From the NCBI GenBank assembly GCA_016213405.1, contig JACRAM010000069.1:43541-107540 (forward strand): 64,000 nucleotides of DNA, read 5' to 3'. The stretch comes from Bacteroidota bacterium. Lineage in GTDB: Bacteria; Bacteroidota; Bacteroidia; Palsa-948. The position numbers and the translations under genes are program-made. Positions within the stretch are counted from its first letter, which is position 1, and every line of letters starts with the position of its first letter. Below the pieces are notes generated by a model that was not told the DNA's origin, ran no database searches, and worked only from the letters and a program-made list of their open reading frames with translations. Of this stretch, positions 42,531 through 50,993 are shown one piece after another.

Positions 42531-42583
42531 TAGTCATTAGCAACAGCCAATAACCAGTGACTAATGACCAATGACTAAGAATA
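42531..42583. repeat. 'TGACTAATGACCAATGACTAA' short-period repeat after the M16 operon
   Basis: Units of TAGTCATTAG, CCAATAACCAGTGAC and TAATGACCAATGAC lie between the M16 stop and the next ATG at 42587. It could form the operon's 3' structure. Confidence 0.55.
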
Positions 42584-42586
42584 ACA

Positions 42587-43165
42587 ATGTATTTAATTAT
42601 TTACGCGCACCCCGATTCAAAAAGTTTCAACTATGCGATGCTGAAGCAGGTGATGAGTACACTTGCGAGAAAAAATATTCCTTACAAAGTCATTGACCTT
42701 TACGGAATCAATTACAATCCTGTGCTTTCACTGGAAGAGCTGAAGGGAAAAATTTCTGAGCAGACGATTGAGTTTCAGAAAATGATTAAGAAAGCAACCA
42801 ATATCATTTTTATTTTTCCTGTGTGGTGGTTTCGCGCACCTGCAATACTGGAAGGTTTCTGCGATAAAGTTTTTACTGTGGGATTTGCTTACCATTATAA
42901 ACATCTTTTCGGAGTGTACGGAATGCCCATCCGTCATTTGACTGATAAACGCGTAACCGCATTCATCACACATGGCGCACCGGCTTTTCCTGTAAAAACT
43001 ATTTATGTGAACGCGGTGAAGTATCGTTTCATCCTTGGTTTCCTTAGTTTCTGTTTCAATATTTTCAAATGCAAAATAGTTCAGTTCTGGTCTGTGCCGT
43101 TTGTGGGTGAGGAGAAAAGAAAAAATTATTTGAAGAAAATTGTGAGTGTAATCAGTAATTTATAA
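42587..43165 (+). CDS. NAD(P)H-dependent flavodoxin-fold oxidoreductase (quinone reductase type)
   Basis: The 192-residue protein has the flavodoxin_2 fold of YwrO/KefF/MdaB-type enzymes: 'YLIIYAHPDSKSFNYAML', 'YKVIDLYGINYNPVLSLEEL' and 'IFIFPVWWFRAPAILEGFCDKVFTVGFAYHY', the FMN-binding and active-site loop. It likely reduces quinones or other electrophiles by two-electron transfer. It stands alone between repeats and fumC. Confidence 0.87.
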   Translation: MYLIIYAHPDSKSFNYAMLKQVMSTLARKNIPYKVIDLYGINYNPVLSLEELKGKISEQTIEFQKMIKKATNIIFIFPVWWFRAPAILEGFCDKVFTVGFAYHYKHLFGVYGMPIRHLTDKRVTAFITHGAPAFPVKTIYVNAVKYRFILGFLSFCFNIFKCKIVQFWSVPFVGEEKRKNYLKKIVSVISNL

Positions 43166-43248
43166 TCTGCTATTTCATATTATTGCATACTAAATTAGTG
43201 CAATACAATTTATACAAATATTATTATCAATTTCTAATCTGAGTAACT

Positions 43249-44646
43249 ATGGATTTCCGAACCGAACACGACACGATGGGCGAGGTGAAAGTGCCAGCCG
43301 ATAAATACTGGGGCGCGCAGACAGAGCGCTCAAGAAATAATTTTAAAATTGGTCCCGAGGCGAGTATGCCAAAAGAAATCATTTATGCGTTTGCGTATCT
43401 GAAAAAAGCTGCCGCTCATGCAAACTTTGAATTGAAAGTTCTTTCACAAGAAAAACGAGATTTAATATCCAAAGTGTGCGATGAAATTCTTGCCGGAAAA
43501 TTGGACGAGCAGTTTCCTCTTGTGATTTGGCAGACGGGAAGCGGCACACAAAGCAACATGAATGCCAACGAAGTGATTGCTTACCGTGCGCATGTTCTTT
43601 CTGGAGGAAAACTTACGGATGAGAAAAAAGTTTTGCATCCGAATGATGATGTGAATAAATCTCAATCTTCTAACGACACATATCCGACTGCCATGCACAT
43701 TGCCGCTTACAAGCAAGTACATGACATCACTCTTCCCGGCATGCAACTTCTGCATGACACGCTGAAGAAAAAATCGGATGAGTTCAAAAATATTGTAAAG
43801 ACCGGAAGAACTCACTTCATGGATGCCACTCCGCTCACACTCGGGCAGGAATTTTCAGGGTATACACAACAGATGGCAAACAGCATCCGTGCGATTAAAT
43901 GCGCTCTGGAAATGGTGCGTGAACTTGCACTTGGAGGAACAGCAGTGGGAACGGGAATGAACACACCTAAGGGTTACGATGTTCTGGTTGCAAAAAAAAT
44001 CGCTGAGTTTACCGGACTTCCTTTTGTTACAGCTCCTAATAAATTTGAAGCACTTGCCGCACACGATGCGATGGTTGAATTGAGTGGCGCATTGAAACGT
44101 TCAGCAGTATCATTGATGAAAATCGCAAATGATATTCGCATTCTTTCTTCAGGGCCAAGAAGCGGAATAGGAGAATTAATTATTCCGGATAACGAACCCG
44201 GCTCATCCATCATGCCCGGAAAAGTAAATCCCACTCAGCCCGAAGCCATGACAATGGTCTGCGCTCAGGTGATAGGAAATGACGTGGCGGTTTCAATAGG
44301 AGGCATGAACGGACATTTTGAACTGAATGTTTTCAAACCTGTTATTGCGGCAAATGTTTTGCAATCAGCTCGCTTGATTGGCGATGCCAGCGTTTCATTT
44401 GAAAAAAATTGCGCTGTTGGAATTAAACCTAACATGGAAATCATCAAGAAACATTTGGATAATTCCCTGATGCTTGTTACTGCGCTGAACACGCATATTG
44501 GCTATGAGAATGCTGCTAAGATTGCCAAGAAAGCACACAAGGAAAATAAAACATTGAAACAAGCAGCAATTGAGCTCGGATTAGTTAGTGCAGAGCAATT
44601 TGACCAGTGGGTAAGGCCTGAAGATATGACGGGAAGCTTAAAGTAA
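43249..44646 (+). CDS. fumC: Class II fumarate hydratase
   Basis: FumC interconverts fumarate and malate in the TCA cycle. The 465-residue protein has all family blocks: '[21 protein letters not shown]', '[17 protein letters not shown]', '[19 protein letters not shown]', '[21 protein letters not shown]' and the signature '[15 protein letters not shown]'. Its length is normal and no insertion is present. It is convergent with the following gene, the two stop codons abutting. Confidence 0.96.
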   Translation: MDFRTEHDTMGEVKVPADKYWGAQTERSRNNFKIGPEASMPKEIIYAFAYLKKAAAHANFELKVLSQEKRDLISKVCDEILAGKLDEQFPLVIWQTGSGTQSNMNANEVIAYRAHVLSGGKLTDEKKVLHPNDDVNKSQSSNDTYPTAMHIAAYKQVHDITLPGMQLLHDTLKKKSDEFKNIVKTGRTHFMDATPLTLGQEFSGYTQQMANSIRAIKCALEMVRELALGGTAVGTGMNTPKGYDVLVAKKIAEFTGLPFVTAPNKFEALAAHDAMVELSGALKRSAVSLMKIANDIRILSSGPRSGIGELIIPDNEPGSSIMPGKVNPTQPEAMTMVCAQVIGNDVAVSIGGMNGHFELNVFKPVIAANVLQSARLIGDASVSFEKNCAVGIKPNMEIIKKHLDNSLMLVTALNTHIGYENAAKIAKKAHKENKTLKQAAIELGLVSAEQFDQWVRPEDMTGSLK

Positions 44647-45096
44647 TTACTTCGCCTTTACTGGTTTCTCTTTTAATGTTCCTGTAAAAGAATATTCTTT
44701 TTTCGTTTTTCCTTTTTTGGAAATTATAGCTGTTCCCTCAATGTCTTTGTCAGTAACTGTTCCCTCCCATTTAATTTCTTCTCCATCAGGACTTTTTCCA
44801 TCTGACTGAAAACTAATATCCATACTTTCGGAAGAAGAATCTACCGAAACAGTGTACGTTGCTGCAGGGAAATGGTTTTGCGAAGTCATAAACTTTGAAT
44901 TCAGTTTTTCACTTTTAAAACTTATTTCATCTGTTTCGGTTTTACCTGCTTTCTTGGCAGTTGTTTCGGTCATATCAACAGTATACGTTTTATTCGCCAG
45001 AACTTTGTCCTTGGCTTTTTTCTGAGCAAATGCATTTGAATTGAAGGTAAAAAATGCAACCGTCAATGCTGACAGTGATAAAATTGTTGTTTTCAT
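44647..45096 (-). CDS. Secreted 149-residue protein of unknown function
   Basis: A signal peptide (MKTTILSLSALTVAFFTFNSNAFAQ, cleavage near residue 25) is followed by a Lys-rich, Ser/Thr-rich beta-type domain: 'YTVDMTETTAKKAGKTETDEISFKSEKLNSKFM', 'AATYTVSVDSSSESMDISFQSDGKSPDGEEIKWEGTVTDKDIEGTAII', 'YSFTGTLKEK'. This pattern is common in small periplasmic or outer-membrane Bacteroidota proteins. No cysteines are present. I do not recognise a named family. Confidence 0.72.
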   Translation of the reverse strand: MKTTILSLSALTVAFFTFNSNAFAQKKAKDKVLANKTYTVDMTETTAKKAGKTETDEISFKSEKLNSKFMTSQNHFPAATYTVSVDSSSESMDISFQSDGKSPDGEEIKWEGTVTDKDIEGTAIISKKGKTKKEYSFTGTLKEKPVKAK

Positions 45097-45132
45097 ATTT
45101 ATTGAGATTTTTGTGGCTAATTCATTTTACCC

Positions 45133-45140
45133 AAAGATAA
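45133..45140 (-). promoter_or_regulatory. -7 element of the 44647-45096 gene
   Basis: TATCTTTG on the minus strand, about 37 bases before the ATG. It is back to back with the plus-strand element at 45148, so the 84-base gap is a compact divergent promoter. Confidence 0.4.
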
Positions 45141-45147
45141 AAAAAAT

Positions 45148-45155
45148 TACATTTG
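45148..45155 (+). promoter_or_regulatory. -7 element of the 45181 gene
   Basis: TACATTTG, with TTT 19 bases upstream (45126-45128). The predicted leader is about 18-20 bases. Confidence 0.45.
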
Positions 45156-45180
45156 TGTTCTTCATTAATCATTCACATAC

Positions 45181-46206
45181 ATGAAAAAGATTTCCACCCT
45201 TACAGTTGCTTGTGCATTAGCTTTTTTTTCAAAAGCAGGAGTGCTCACCGTCAACAACAATTCCAACAGCCCCGGGCAATACACCAGCCTGCAAACGGCA
45301 ATTGATTCTGCTTCCGCAGGCGATAGTATTTATGTACACGGTTCCGCAACCAGTTATAGCAACGTATCCATAAAAAAACAGTTAACTCTTTTGGGAACAG
45401 GTCACAACCCGAATAAAACAAATAATCTTATCTCTGAAATAGGAATCATTCTGCTGGATACAATAAACGGAATTTCTGGAGCGTCCGGCACAAAAATCAT
45501 CGGATTTAAACTGAACCGTGTTTCGGGTTTTGGAGGTTCAGGAGGAACAAAAAATATTTTCGTGAGTAGAAATTATTTTATCTCGGGTGGCTCAAAAATC
45601 ATAATTACAGGAAAAGGCTGGACAATTGAAAACAACATCATTAACTCCTCTTCTGTAACCGTCAGCAATAATTCAAACGTCATCATCCGAAACAATATTT
45701 TCAATAACGCAAGCATTGTTACATCCAATCAACCTTCTGTGCTTATTGCTAATAATATTTTCTTCGGCACTTCGCCTCTGACCTGCTTCACTACGTTAAG
45801 CAACGCGCTCATTGCAAATAATATTTTCAGCGGCTCGTCTCCCAAGGGAGCCAACGTGAACACTAATACATTCAACAATAATATCACCTATCAAACTGCC
45901 TACGATACTATTCCTTTCGGAACAAATTCAGGCAGCGGAAATATACTTGCTCAGAATCCTCTGTATACAAATGTCGCTTCTACTTCATTCAGTTATAGCT
46001 ACGATTTTTCCTTACAGGCGACATCGCCAGGGAAAAATGCCGGCACAGATGGAACTGACCTGGGAATTTATGGTGGTGCCATGCCTTTTGTGGATATGAC
46101 GGGAAGCCCAGCTATTCCTCAGATGAAATTAGTTTCCATTCTGAATCCTATGATTCCTGCAGGAGACAGTTTGCATGTTATCATTAAAGCTAAGAAACAA
46201 AATTAA
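45181..46206 (+). CDS. Secreted right-handed beta-helix protein
   Basis: The 341-residue protein has a signal peptide (to about 'FFSKAG'). 'TVNNNSNSPGQYTSLQTAIDSASAGDSIYVHGS' is the usual opening of pectate-lyase-like beta-helix domains. Asn-ladder repeats follow ('NNIINSSSVTVSNNSNVIIRNNIFNNASIVTSNQPSVLIANNIFFG') to about residue 250. No T9SS sorting domain is present at its end ('DSLHVIIKAKKQN'). The next gene, 6 bases downstream, does have one, so the two are probably co-expressed. The ligand or substrate is unknown. Confidence 0.82.
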   Translation: MKKISTLTVACALAFFSKAGVLTVNNNSNSPGQYTSLQTAIDSASAGDSIYVHGSATSYSNVSIKKQLTLLGTGHNPNKTNNLISEIGIILLDTINGISGASGTKIIGFKLNRVSGFGGSGGTKNIFVSRNYFISGGSKIIITGKGWTIENNIINSSSVTVSNNSNVIIRNNIFNNASIVTSNQPSVLIANNIFFGTSPLTCFTTLSNALIANNIFSGSSPKGANVNTNTFNNNITYQTAYDTIPFGTNSGSGNILAQNPLYTNVASTSFSYSYDFSLQATSPGKNAGTDGTDLGIYGGAMPFVDMTGSPAIPQMKLVSILNPMIPAGDSLHVIIKAKKQN

Positions 46207-46212
46207 TTTTTA

Positions 46213-47751
46213 GTGAATCATTTTTCTGCATTGAAAAAAACAGTTTACATATTTCTTTTTACTCTGGGATTCTGGATTCTGAATTCCGGATTTTGTTCTG
46301 CTCAAACCATTGATTCTGCCGAATATTTTTTTGATGCAGATCCTGGCACAGGAAATGGAATGTCGATTTCGATTACAGCAGGAGATTCATTAACTGATTC
46401 TCTCTATGTAAATACAAATGGTTTAAATTCCGGATTTCATTTCGTTTTCTTCCGGGTGAAGGACACTAATAACGTATGGAGTTTATATGAGGGAGGACTT
46501 ATTTTTATATACGATACTGCTATGACCGCATCTGCTTCCATTGATTCTTCAGAATATTTTTTTAGTGCCGACCCGGGAGTCAACAATGGAATCACGATCA
46601 CGATTGCCCCCGGTGACTCAACGCTTGATACGGTTATTGTTCCCACAACAGGACTGTTGCCCGGCTTTCACAATTTATTTGCAAGAGTAATGGATACGAA
46701 CGCTGTCTGGAGCTTATATGAAGGAACTAATTTTTATTTATATGATACAATTGCTCAATCAGTCCCCGCGTCTTATCCCATTGAGTCAGCAGAATATTTT
46801 TATGATACTGACCCCGGAGTAGGAAACGGAATTGCTATAGCAAATTTTTCTCCTGCCGACAGCATTTTTTTAACTGATACTCTTCCCTCTGCACCTCTTA
46901 CAACTGGGTTTCACAGTTTATTTTTGCGCGTACGCGATACAATGAATGTATGGAGTTTGTATGACTGGCAGTCTTTTGTGATTTGTAATTTCATTCCTGT
47001 GCCTGATTTCACTTCCGACACTGTGTGCCTGAATAACCCTACCACTTTTACCGACCTCAGCACGAATCTTGACACTAGCGCAAATTATACATATGGCTGG
47101 GATTTTAACAACGATGGAATTACGGATGATACCACAAAAGGAAATACTTCCTATACATTTCTATCAAGCGGCACACAAACTATTTCGCTGATTGTTAATA
47201 ATTCAAATGGGTGCGTAGATACTGTTATTAAAACAGTTTATGTGGATTCTCTTCCAACAGTAACGCTGAATTTCCCGGTGGATACTTTCTGCCACGATGA
47301 TTCAATTCTTCTTTCAGGCGGATTACCTGCTGGCGGAATTTATTCAGGAAACGGAGTGTACGGAGGATCATTTTTAGCTGATAGTGTTTCAAACGGAATA
47401 CATTTTATTGCTTATACCTATTATAACAGCGATTCTTGTTCTATCACTGTGTACGATACGGTTTATGTCAGTCCGTGTTTGGGAATAAATGAATTCTCGG
47501 GAGGAAATGTTTCTGTGGTTATCAGTCCAAATCCGTTCACAACAGAAACCATGATTTCGATTCAGGGGTATACATTTAAACACCAGAGTATAAAACTCTA
47601 TGATATTTTTGGCAGATTGGTTTTACACTCGAAATTCGAAACCCGAAACGTAAAACTTGAAAGAGGAAATCTGATGAGCGGAGTTTATTTCTACAAAATA
47701 ACTTCTGACGAAAAAATTTTCGCAACTGGCAAACTGATACTGGTTGATTAA
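46213..47751 (+). CDS. T9SS type A sorted protein with three tandem 'EYFFDxDPG' repeats and a PKD domain
   Basis: The 512-residue protein starts at GTG 46213 (a TTG 15 bases later is an alternative). Signal peptide 'TVYIFLFTLGFWILNSGFCSAQ'. Three tandem units of about 80 residues begin 'IDSAEYFFDADPGTGNG', 'IDSSEYFFSADPGVNNG' and 'IESAEYFYDTDPGVGNG', each ending 'GFH..f.RV.D....WSLY'. A PKD domain follows ('YTYGWDFNNDGITDD'), then 'FPVDTFCHDDSILLSGG'. The C-terminal type A sorting domain is 'VVISPNPFTTETMISI', 'IKLYDIFGRLV', 'LMSGVYFYKIT'. Both the signal core and the sorting domain contain repeat-derived stretches. Confidence 0.87.
   Translation: MNHFSALKKTVYIFLFTLGFWILNSGFCSAQTIDSAEYFFDADPGTGNGMSISITAGDSLTDSLYVNTNGLNSGFHFVFFRVKDTNNVWSLYEGGLIFIYDTAMTASASIDSSEYFFSADPGVNNGITITIAPGDSTLDTVIVPTTGLLPGFHNLFARVMDTNAVWSLYEGTNFYLYDTIAQSVPASYPIESAEYFYDTDPGVGNGIAIANFSPADSIFLTDTLPSAPLTTGFHSLFLRVRDTMNVWSLYDWQSFVICNFIPVPDFTSDTVCLNNPTTFTDLSTNLDTSANYTYGWDFNNDGITDDTTKGNTSYTFLSSGTQTISLIVNNSNGCVDTVIKTVYVDSLPTVTLNFPVDTFCHDDSILLSGGLPAGGIYSGNGVYGGSFLADSVSNGIHFIAYTYYNSDSCSITVYDTVYVSPCLGINEFSGGNVSVVISPNPFTTETMISIQGYTFKHQSIKLYDIFGRLVLHSKFETRNVKLERGNLMSGVYFYKITSDEKIFATGKLILVD
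46264..46295. repeat. 'GGATTCTGGATTCTGAATTCCGG' repeat forming a signal-peptide core
   Basis: A 9-10-base-period unit encoding LGFWILNSGF. The same family forms an intergenic dyad at 58.71-58.77 kb. Confidence 0.65.
47627..47655. repeat. 'TCGAAATTCGAAACCCGAAACG' repeat inside a T9SS sorting domain
   Basis: It encodes SKFETRNVKL between 'FGRLVLH' and 'LMSGVYFYKI', at the variable hairpin of the type A domain. Confidence 0.55.
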
Positions 47752-47784
47752 ACCCCGCACAATCGTCAGTTGACGAACAAAGGG

Positions 47785-48873
47785 TTAAACAAACCGCTCC
47801 CCTTTTTTAGATTTAACATCATTTACAAAATCGCGGATGCGCTGCTCGTCCTGCTTTTTGCAGATGAGAATGATGTCGTCTGATTCCACAATAATATAAT
47901 CTTTCAGCCCTTCCACCACCACCAATTTATCTTTTGAAATATTCACAATGCAATTTTTACTTCCATACATCATTACATTTTTCCCAACAATTGCATTATC
48001 GTCATCATCTTTTTTGATATGGTTATAAAGCGAGCCGTAGGTTCCCAAATCGCTCCAGCCAATAAGCGAAGAACGCACATAAACATTATCAGCTTTTTCC
48101 AGAATTCCATAATCAACAGAAATATTTTTGCATTCAGCATATACTTTTTTTATTCCCTCCTCTTCTTTTGAAGAATTATATTTCACAGAAGAAAACACAT
48201 TTGCCATTTCCGGAAGAAGTTTCTGGTATGCTTTCACAATACTTTTTGCTGACCATACAAAAATTCCGGCATTCCATAAAAAATCTCCGCTCTGCAAAAA
48301 AAACTTTGCCATCTCAGCATCAGGCTTCTCCGTAAATGTTTTGACTTTTTTAATTCGTCTGTCCTTTTCTTTTACGGGTGATTCAATGAATTGAATATAG
48401 CCATAGCCGGTATCAGGCCGGGTGGGTCGGATGCCAAGCGTAATCAGGCAATCTTCCGATTTGGATTTTCTAAAACAGGATTTTACCGCTTTGGCAAATG
48501 TTTGTTCTTTCAGAATAAGATGATCGGAAGGCGCGACAATAAGATTTGCTTTTTTGTTCTGAGAATAAATTTTGTAGGAAGCGTAAGCGATGCAAGGCGC
48601 TGTGTTTTTTCTGGCAGGTTCGCAAAGAAGATTTTCAATCTTGAGTTCCGGCAATTGCTCCATCACCAGGCTTTTGTATGCATCGTTCGTCACAATAAAA
48701 ATATTTTCCTTCGGGCAAATGGAAAGAAATCGGTCAAAGGTGGCTTGCAAAAGAGTTCTGCCGATTCCAAGAATATCTATAAACTGCTTGGGATGCGCGG
48801 TGCGGCTCATAGGCCAGAAACGGCTTCCGATTCCGCCAGCCATTATCACGCAGTAATTATTTTTCATTGGCAT
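47785..48873 (-). CDS. manC: Mannose-1-phosphate guanylyltransferase
   Basis: Makes GDP-mannose from GTP and mannose-1-phosphate for surface glycans. The 362-residue protein has the nucleotidyltransferase signature 'CVIMAGGIGSRFWPMSRTAHPKQF', 'LIVAPSDHLI', 'GYGYIQF', 'FTEKPD', 'FLWNAGIFVWSAKSI' and 'ISVDYGILEKADNVYV'. There is no fused phosphomannose isomerase domain. Start at 48873 or 6 bases later (MKNNYC). The gene lies 33 bases after an aminotransferase gene on the same strand. It could feed the DUF2723 glycosyltransferase and the polysaccharide genes in this window. Confidence 0.92.
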   Translation of the reverse strand: MPMKNNYCVIMAGGIGSRFWPMSRTAHPKQFIDILGIGRTLLQATFDRFLSICPKENIFIVTNDAYKSLVMEQLPELKIENLLCEPARKNTAPCIAYASYKIYSQNKKANLIVAPSDHLILKEQTFAKAVKSCFRKSKSEDCLITLGIRPTRPDTGYGYIQFIESPVKEKDRRIKKVKTFTEKPDAEMAKFFLQSGDFLWNAGIFVWSAKSIVKAYQKLLPEMANVFSSVKYNSSKEEEGIKKVYAECKNISVDYGILEKADNVYVRSSLIGWSDLGTYGSLYNHIKKDDDDNAIVGKNVMMYGSKNCIVNISKDKLVVVEGLKDYIIVESDDIILICKKQDEQRIRDFVNDVKSKKGERFV

Positions 48874-48906
48874 TTTTCTAAACTAAAAAATGATTCTGAA
48901 ACAAGT

Positions 48907-50205
48907 TCAGAATGGCTGTGTCAGTTTATTAAGTGCATTGCGAAGATTCATGATGATGCCGTCCACATCTTCCAGCCTGCAAGTTCCCACAGACAGGCGA
49001 TACCAGCTTGATTCTTCCGAAGCGCCAAATGCATAGAAAGGAACCAGGGCAACTTTTGCCTCGTCAAGAATATATTTTGTGACATCTTTTGTTGTGGAAA
49101 GAATTTTTCCGTCAGAAGTTTTTTGTCCGTGCAAAGAAAACTGGACGGTGAGATAAATTGCCGCTTGAGGAGCAATAGAATCGACCTTAAATCCTTCATT
49201 CTTCAAACTCTGAAATCCTTTGTGAAATCCAACCAAGCGGTCATTCACTTTTTTTCTGATATCTGAAAGATAGCCGTCAACGGCTGAATCATTCATCAGG
49301 TAACGCGCAGTTGCCATTTGCTCAGGACGCGGAGCCCATGCTCCAATATGTCCGAGCATAGATTTCATTTTATCCACAATTTTTTTCGGACCCATTCCCC
49401 ACCCTACACGTACTCCTGTTGCAGCAAATGCTTTTGAAATCCCGTCAACAAAAATGGTGTAATCTTTCATTTCCGGTCGGAGCGAAACAGGGTCATAATG
49501 TTTTGTATTCCCGAAAGTGAGTGTCCAGTAAATCTGGTCGTACATCAGGTAGAGAGGTTTCTGTCCGTTTTCTCGTCTGGCATTCTCTTCTAAAATCAAA
49601 TCGCAAATCTCAGCAAGCGTTTCTTTAGAAAAAGTTGTACCCGTTGGGTTCAAGGGTGAGCATAGCGAAATCAATGTTGCATTCTTTATATGCTTTTTAA
49701 GATCAACAGCTGAAGGCATGAAATAATTTTCAACCGATGTTTCAATAAGGACAGGTTTTGCAGAGGAAAGATGAACATAGTGATTGTTATTCCATGATGG
49801 CACAGGAAAAATTACTGTATCGCCCGGATCAAGAATGGTTTTGTATATGGAATAAATCACAGGGCGTGCTCCACAGGCAATGATAATATTCTCAGGTTTA
49901 AAATCAAACCCCTGAAGGCGATTCAGAAAATGGCAGACCGCATTTCGCAATTCAGGAACACCTTCAGCAGGCGGATAATTAGTTTCGCCATTTTCATAAG
50001 CAGCAATAATTTCTCTCTTCAATTCTGCAGGAATAGGGAAAATTTTGGGATTAAAATCACCAATTGTCAGGTTATAAATCTTTTCTCCTTTTTTAATTTT
50101 ATCGTTTACTTCCCAGGCAAGTTTGAGAATCTCAGAGCCGATGATGTTTTCAGCGATATCAGAAATGATAAGTTCCTTTGAAACGGGAGTAGTTGCAACG
50201 TTCAT
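48907..50205 (-). CDS. Class I/II PLP-dependent aminotransferase (aspartate aminotransferase type)
   Basis: The 432-residue fold type I enzyme shows 'YNLTIGDFNPKIFPIP', 'NYPPAEGVPELRNAVCHFL', 'PVPSWNNNHYVH', 'SLCSPLNPTGTTFSKETL' and the PLP-lysine region 'FVDGISKAFAATGVRVGWGMGP'. The C-terminal Arg region is 'SSWYRLSVGTCRLEDV'. The substrate is probably aspartate or a related amino acid; sequence alone does not settle it. It is upstream of manC with a 33-base gap. Confidence 0.88.
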   Translation of the reverse strand: MNVATTPVSKELIISDIAENIIGSEILKLAWEVNDKIKKGEKIYNLTIGDFNPKIFPIPAELKREIIAAYENGETNYPPAEGVPELRNAVCHFLNRLQGFDFKPENIIIACGARPVIYSIYKTILDPGDTVIFPVPSWNNNHYVHLSSAKPVLIETSVENYFMPSAVDLKKHIKNATLISLCSPLNPTGTTFSKETLAEICDLILEENARRENGQKPLYLMYDQIYWTLTFGNTKHYDPVSLRPEMKDYTIFVDGISKAFAATGVRVGWGMGPKKIVDKMKSMLGHIGAWAPRPEQMATARYLMNDSAVDGYLSDIRKKVNDRLVGFHKGFQSLKNEGFKVDSIAPQAAIYLTVQFSLHGQKTSDGKILSTTKDVTKYILDEAKVALVPFYAFGASEESSWYRLSVGTCRLEDVDGIIMNLRNALNKLTQPF

Positions 50206-50268
50206 AAAGTGTTTTTTATTGATGCTGCTAAAATAGGAATTAATCCCAAACAGAAGTTTATATTTCTC

Positions 50269-50934
50269 CTATGAAAATCCTGACAGTTCCACTTTACATA
50301 ACGCGTGAATCAGGTATTCGCGTTTCGTTCGGGTGTGAATGCATTTAAAGCGGGTCCGTCTTTTTTCTCCCTTGATGAATGTATCCTTTGACTGTTTTCT
50401 TCCTGATGAAATAATCCTGAAAGAAGAGCCGGCAGAGATTTTTTCAAGGTATACTGTTTCAGAATCAGCATCAAAATTTTTCAGCACACGCGATAAGTGC
50501 AAATCTGAACAACTTGCCGCTGAAGGACTCATCGTATGTTTGTGAAGAGCTAAAAAGATTTCTTTTGGAAATAGTTTTTCTTCTTCGTTCTGTAATTTAT
50601 CGTTCCGCAAAAAATAATTCAGAAGATTACTGTATTCTGATTTCCACTCTTTGCCATGCGGATTCACTCTCTCTTTATATTTCTCCCATGTAACAAGATG
50701 TGCAACTTCATGAATGAGCGTGACAAGAAACGCATACTTGTTCAGGTCGTGATTGATGGTGATGGTGTGATTCTTGCCGTTATGCGGAGGCATGTAATCG
50801 CCTTCTTTTGAACTGCGGGATTTCTTAACCTTTAATTTGAAATTGTATTTGTAAATCCATTCCGTAATCGTGTCAATAGATTTTTCAGGAATATATTTTT
50901 TAAGGATGGATTTATTTCGGTCTACTTGGTTCAT
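50269..50934 (-). CDS. SprT-like metalloprotease-domain protein
   Basis: The 221-residue protein has the zinc motif HEVAH (His75-His79) in 'FLVTLIHEVAHLVTW' and 'NPHGKEWKSEYSNLLN' (third His region), typical of the SprT/SPRTN minigluzincin domain. The C-terminal 100 residues contain a Cys pair region ending 'TRFKCIHTRTKREYLIHALCKVEL', possibly a zinc ribbon-like end. The Bacteroidota family is uncharacterised. It follows feoB on the same strand by 59 bases but has its own TATTTTTG element. Confidence 0.85.
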   Translation of the reverse strand: MNQVDRNKSILKKYIPEKSIDTITEWIYKYNFKLKVKKSRSSKEGDYMPPHNGKNHTITINHDLNKYAFLVTLIHEVAHLVTWEKYKERVNPHGKEWKSEYSNLLNYFLRNDKLQNEEEKLFPKEIFLALHKHTMSPSAASCSDLHLSRVLKNFDADSETVYLEKISAGSSFRIISSGRKQSKDTFIKGEKRRTRFKCIHTRTKREYLIHALCKVELSGFS

Positions 50935-50973
50935 AAGAAAAAAATCCCTTCGACAAAATCAGGGTTGCAACTG

Positions 50974-50981
50974 CAAAAATA
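50974..50981 (-). promoter_or_regulatory. Possible -7 element of the SprT-like gene
   Basis: TATTTTTG in the context GAGTATTTTTGCAG on the minus strand, 40 bases before the ATG. Only a T-run is present at the -33 position. Confidence 0.4.
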
Positions 50982-50993
50982 CTCCGAGATATC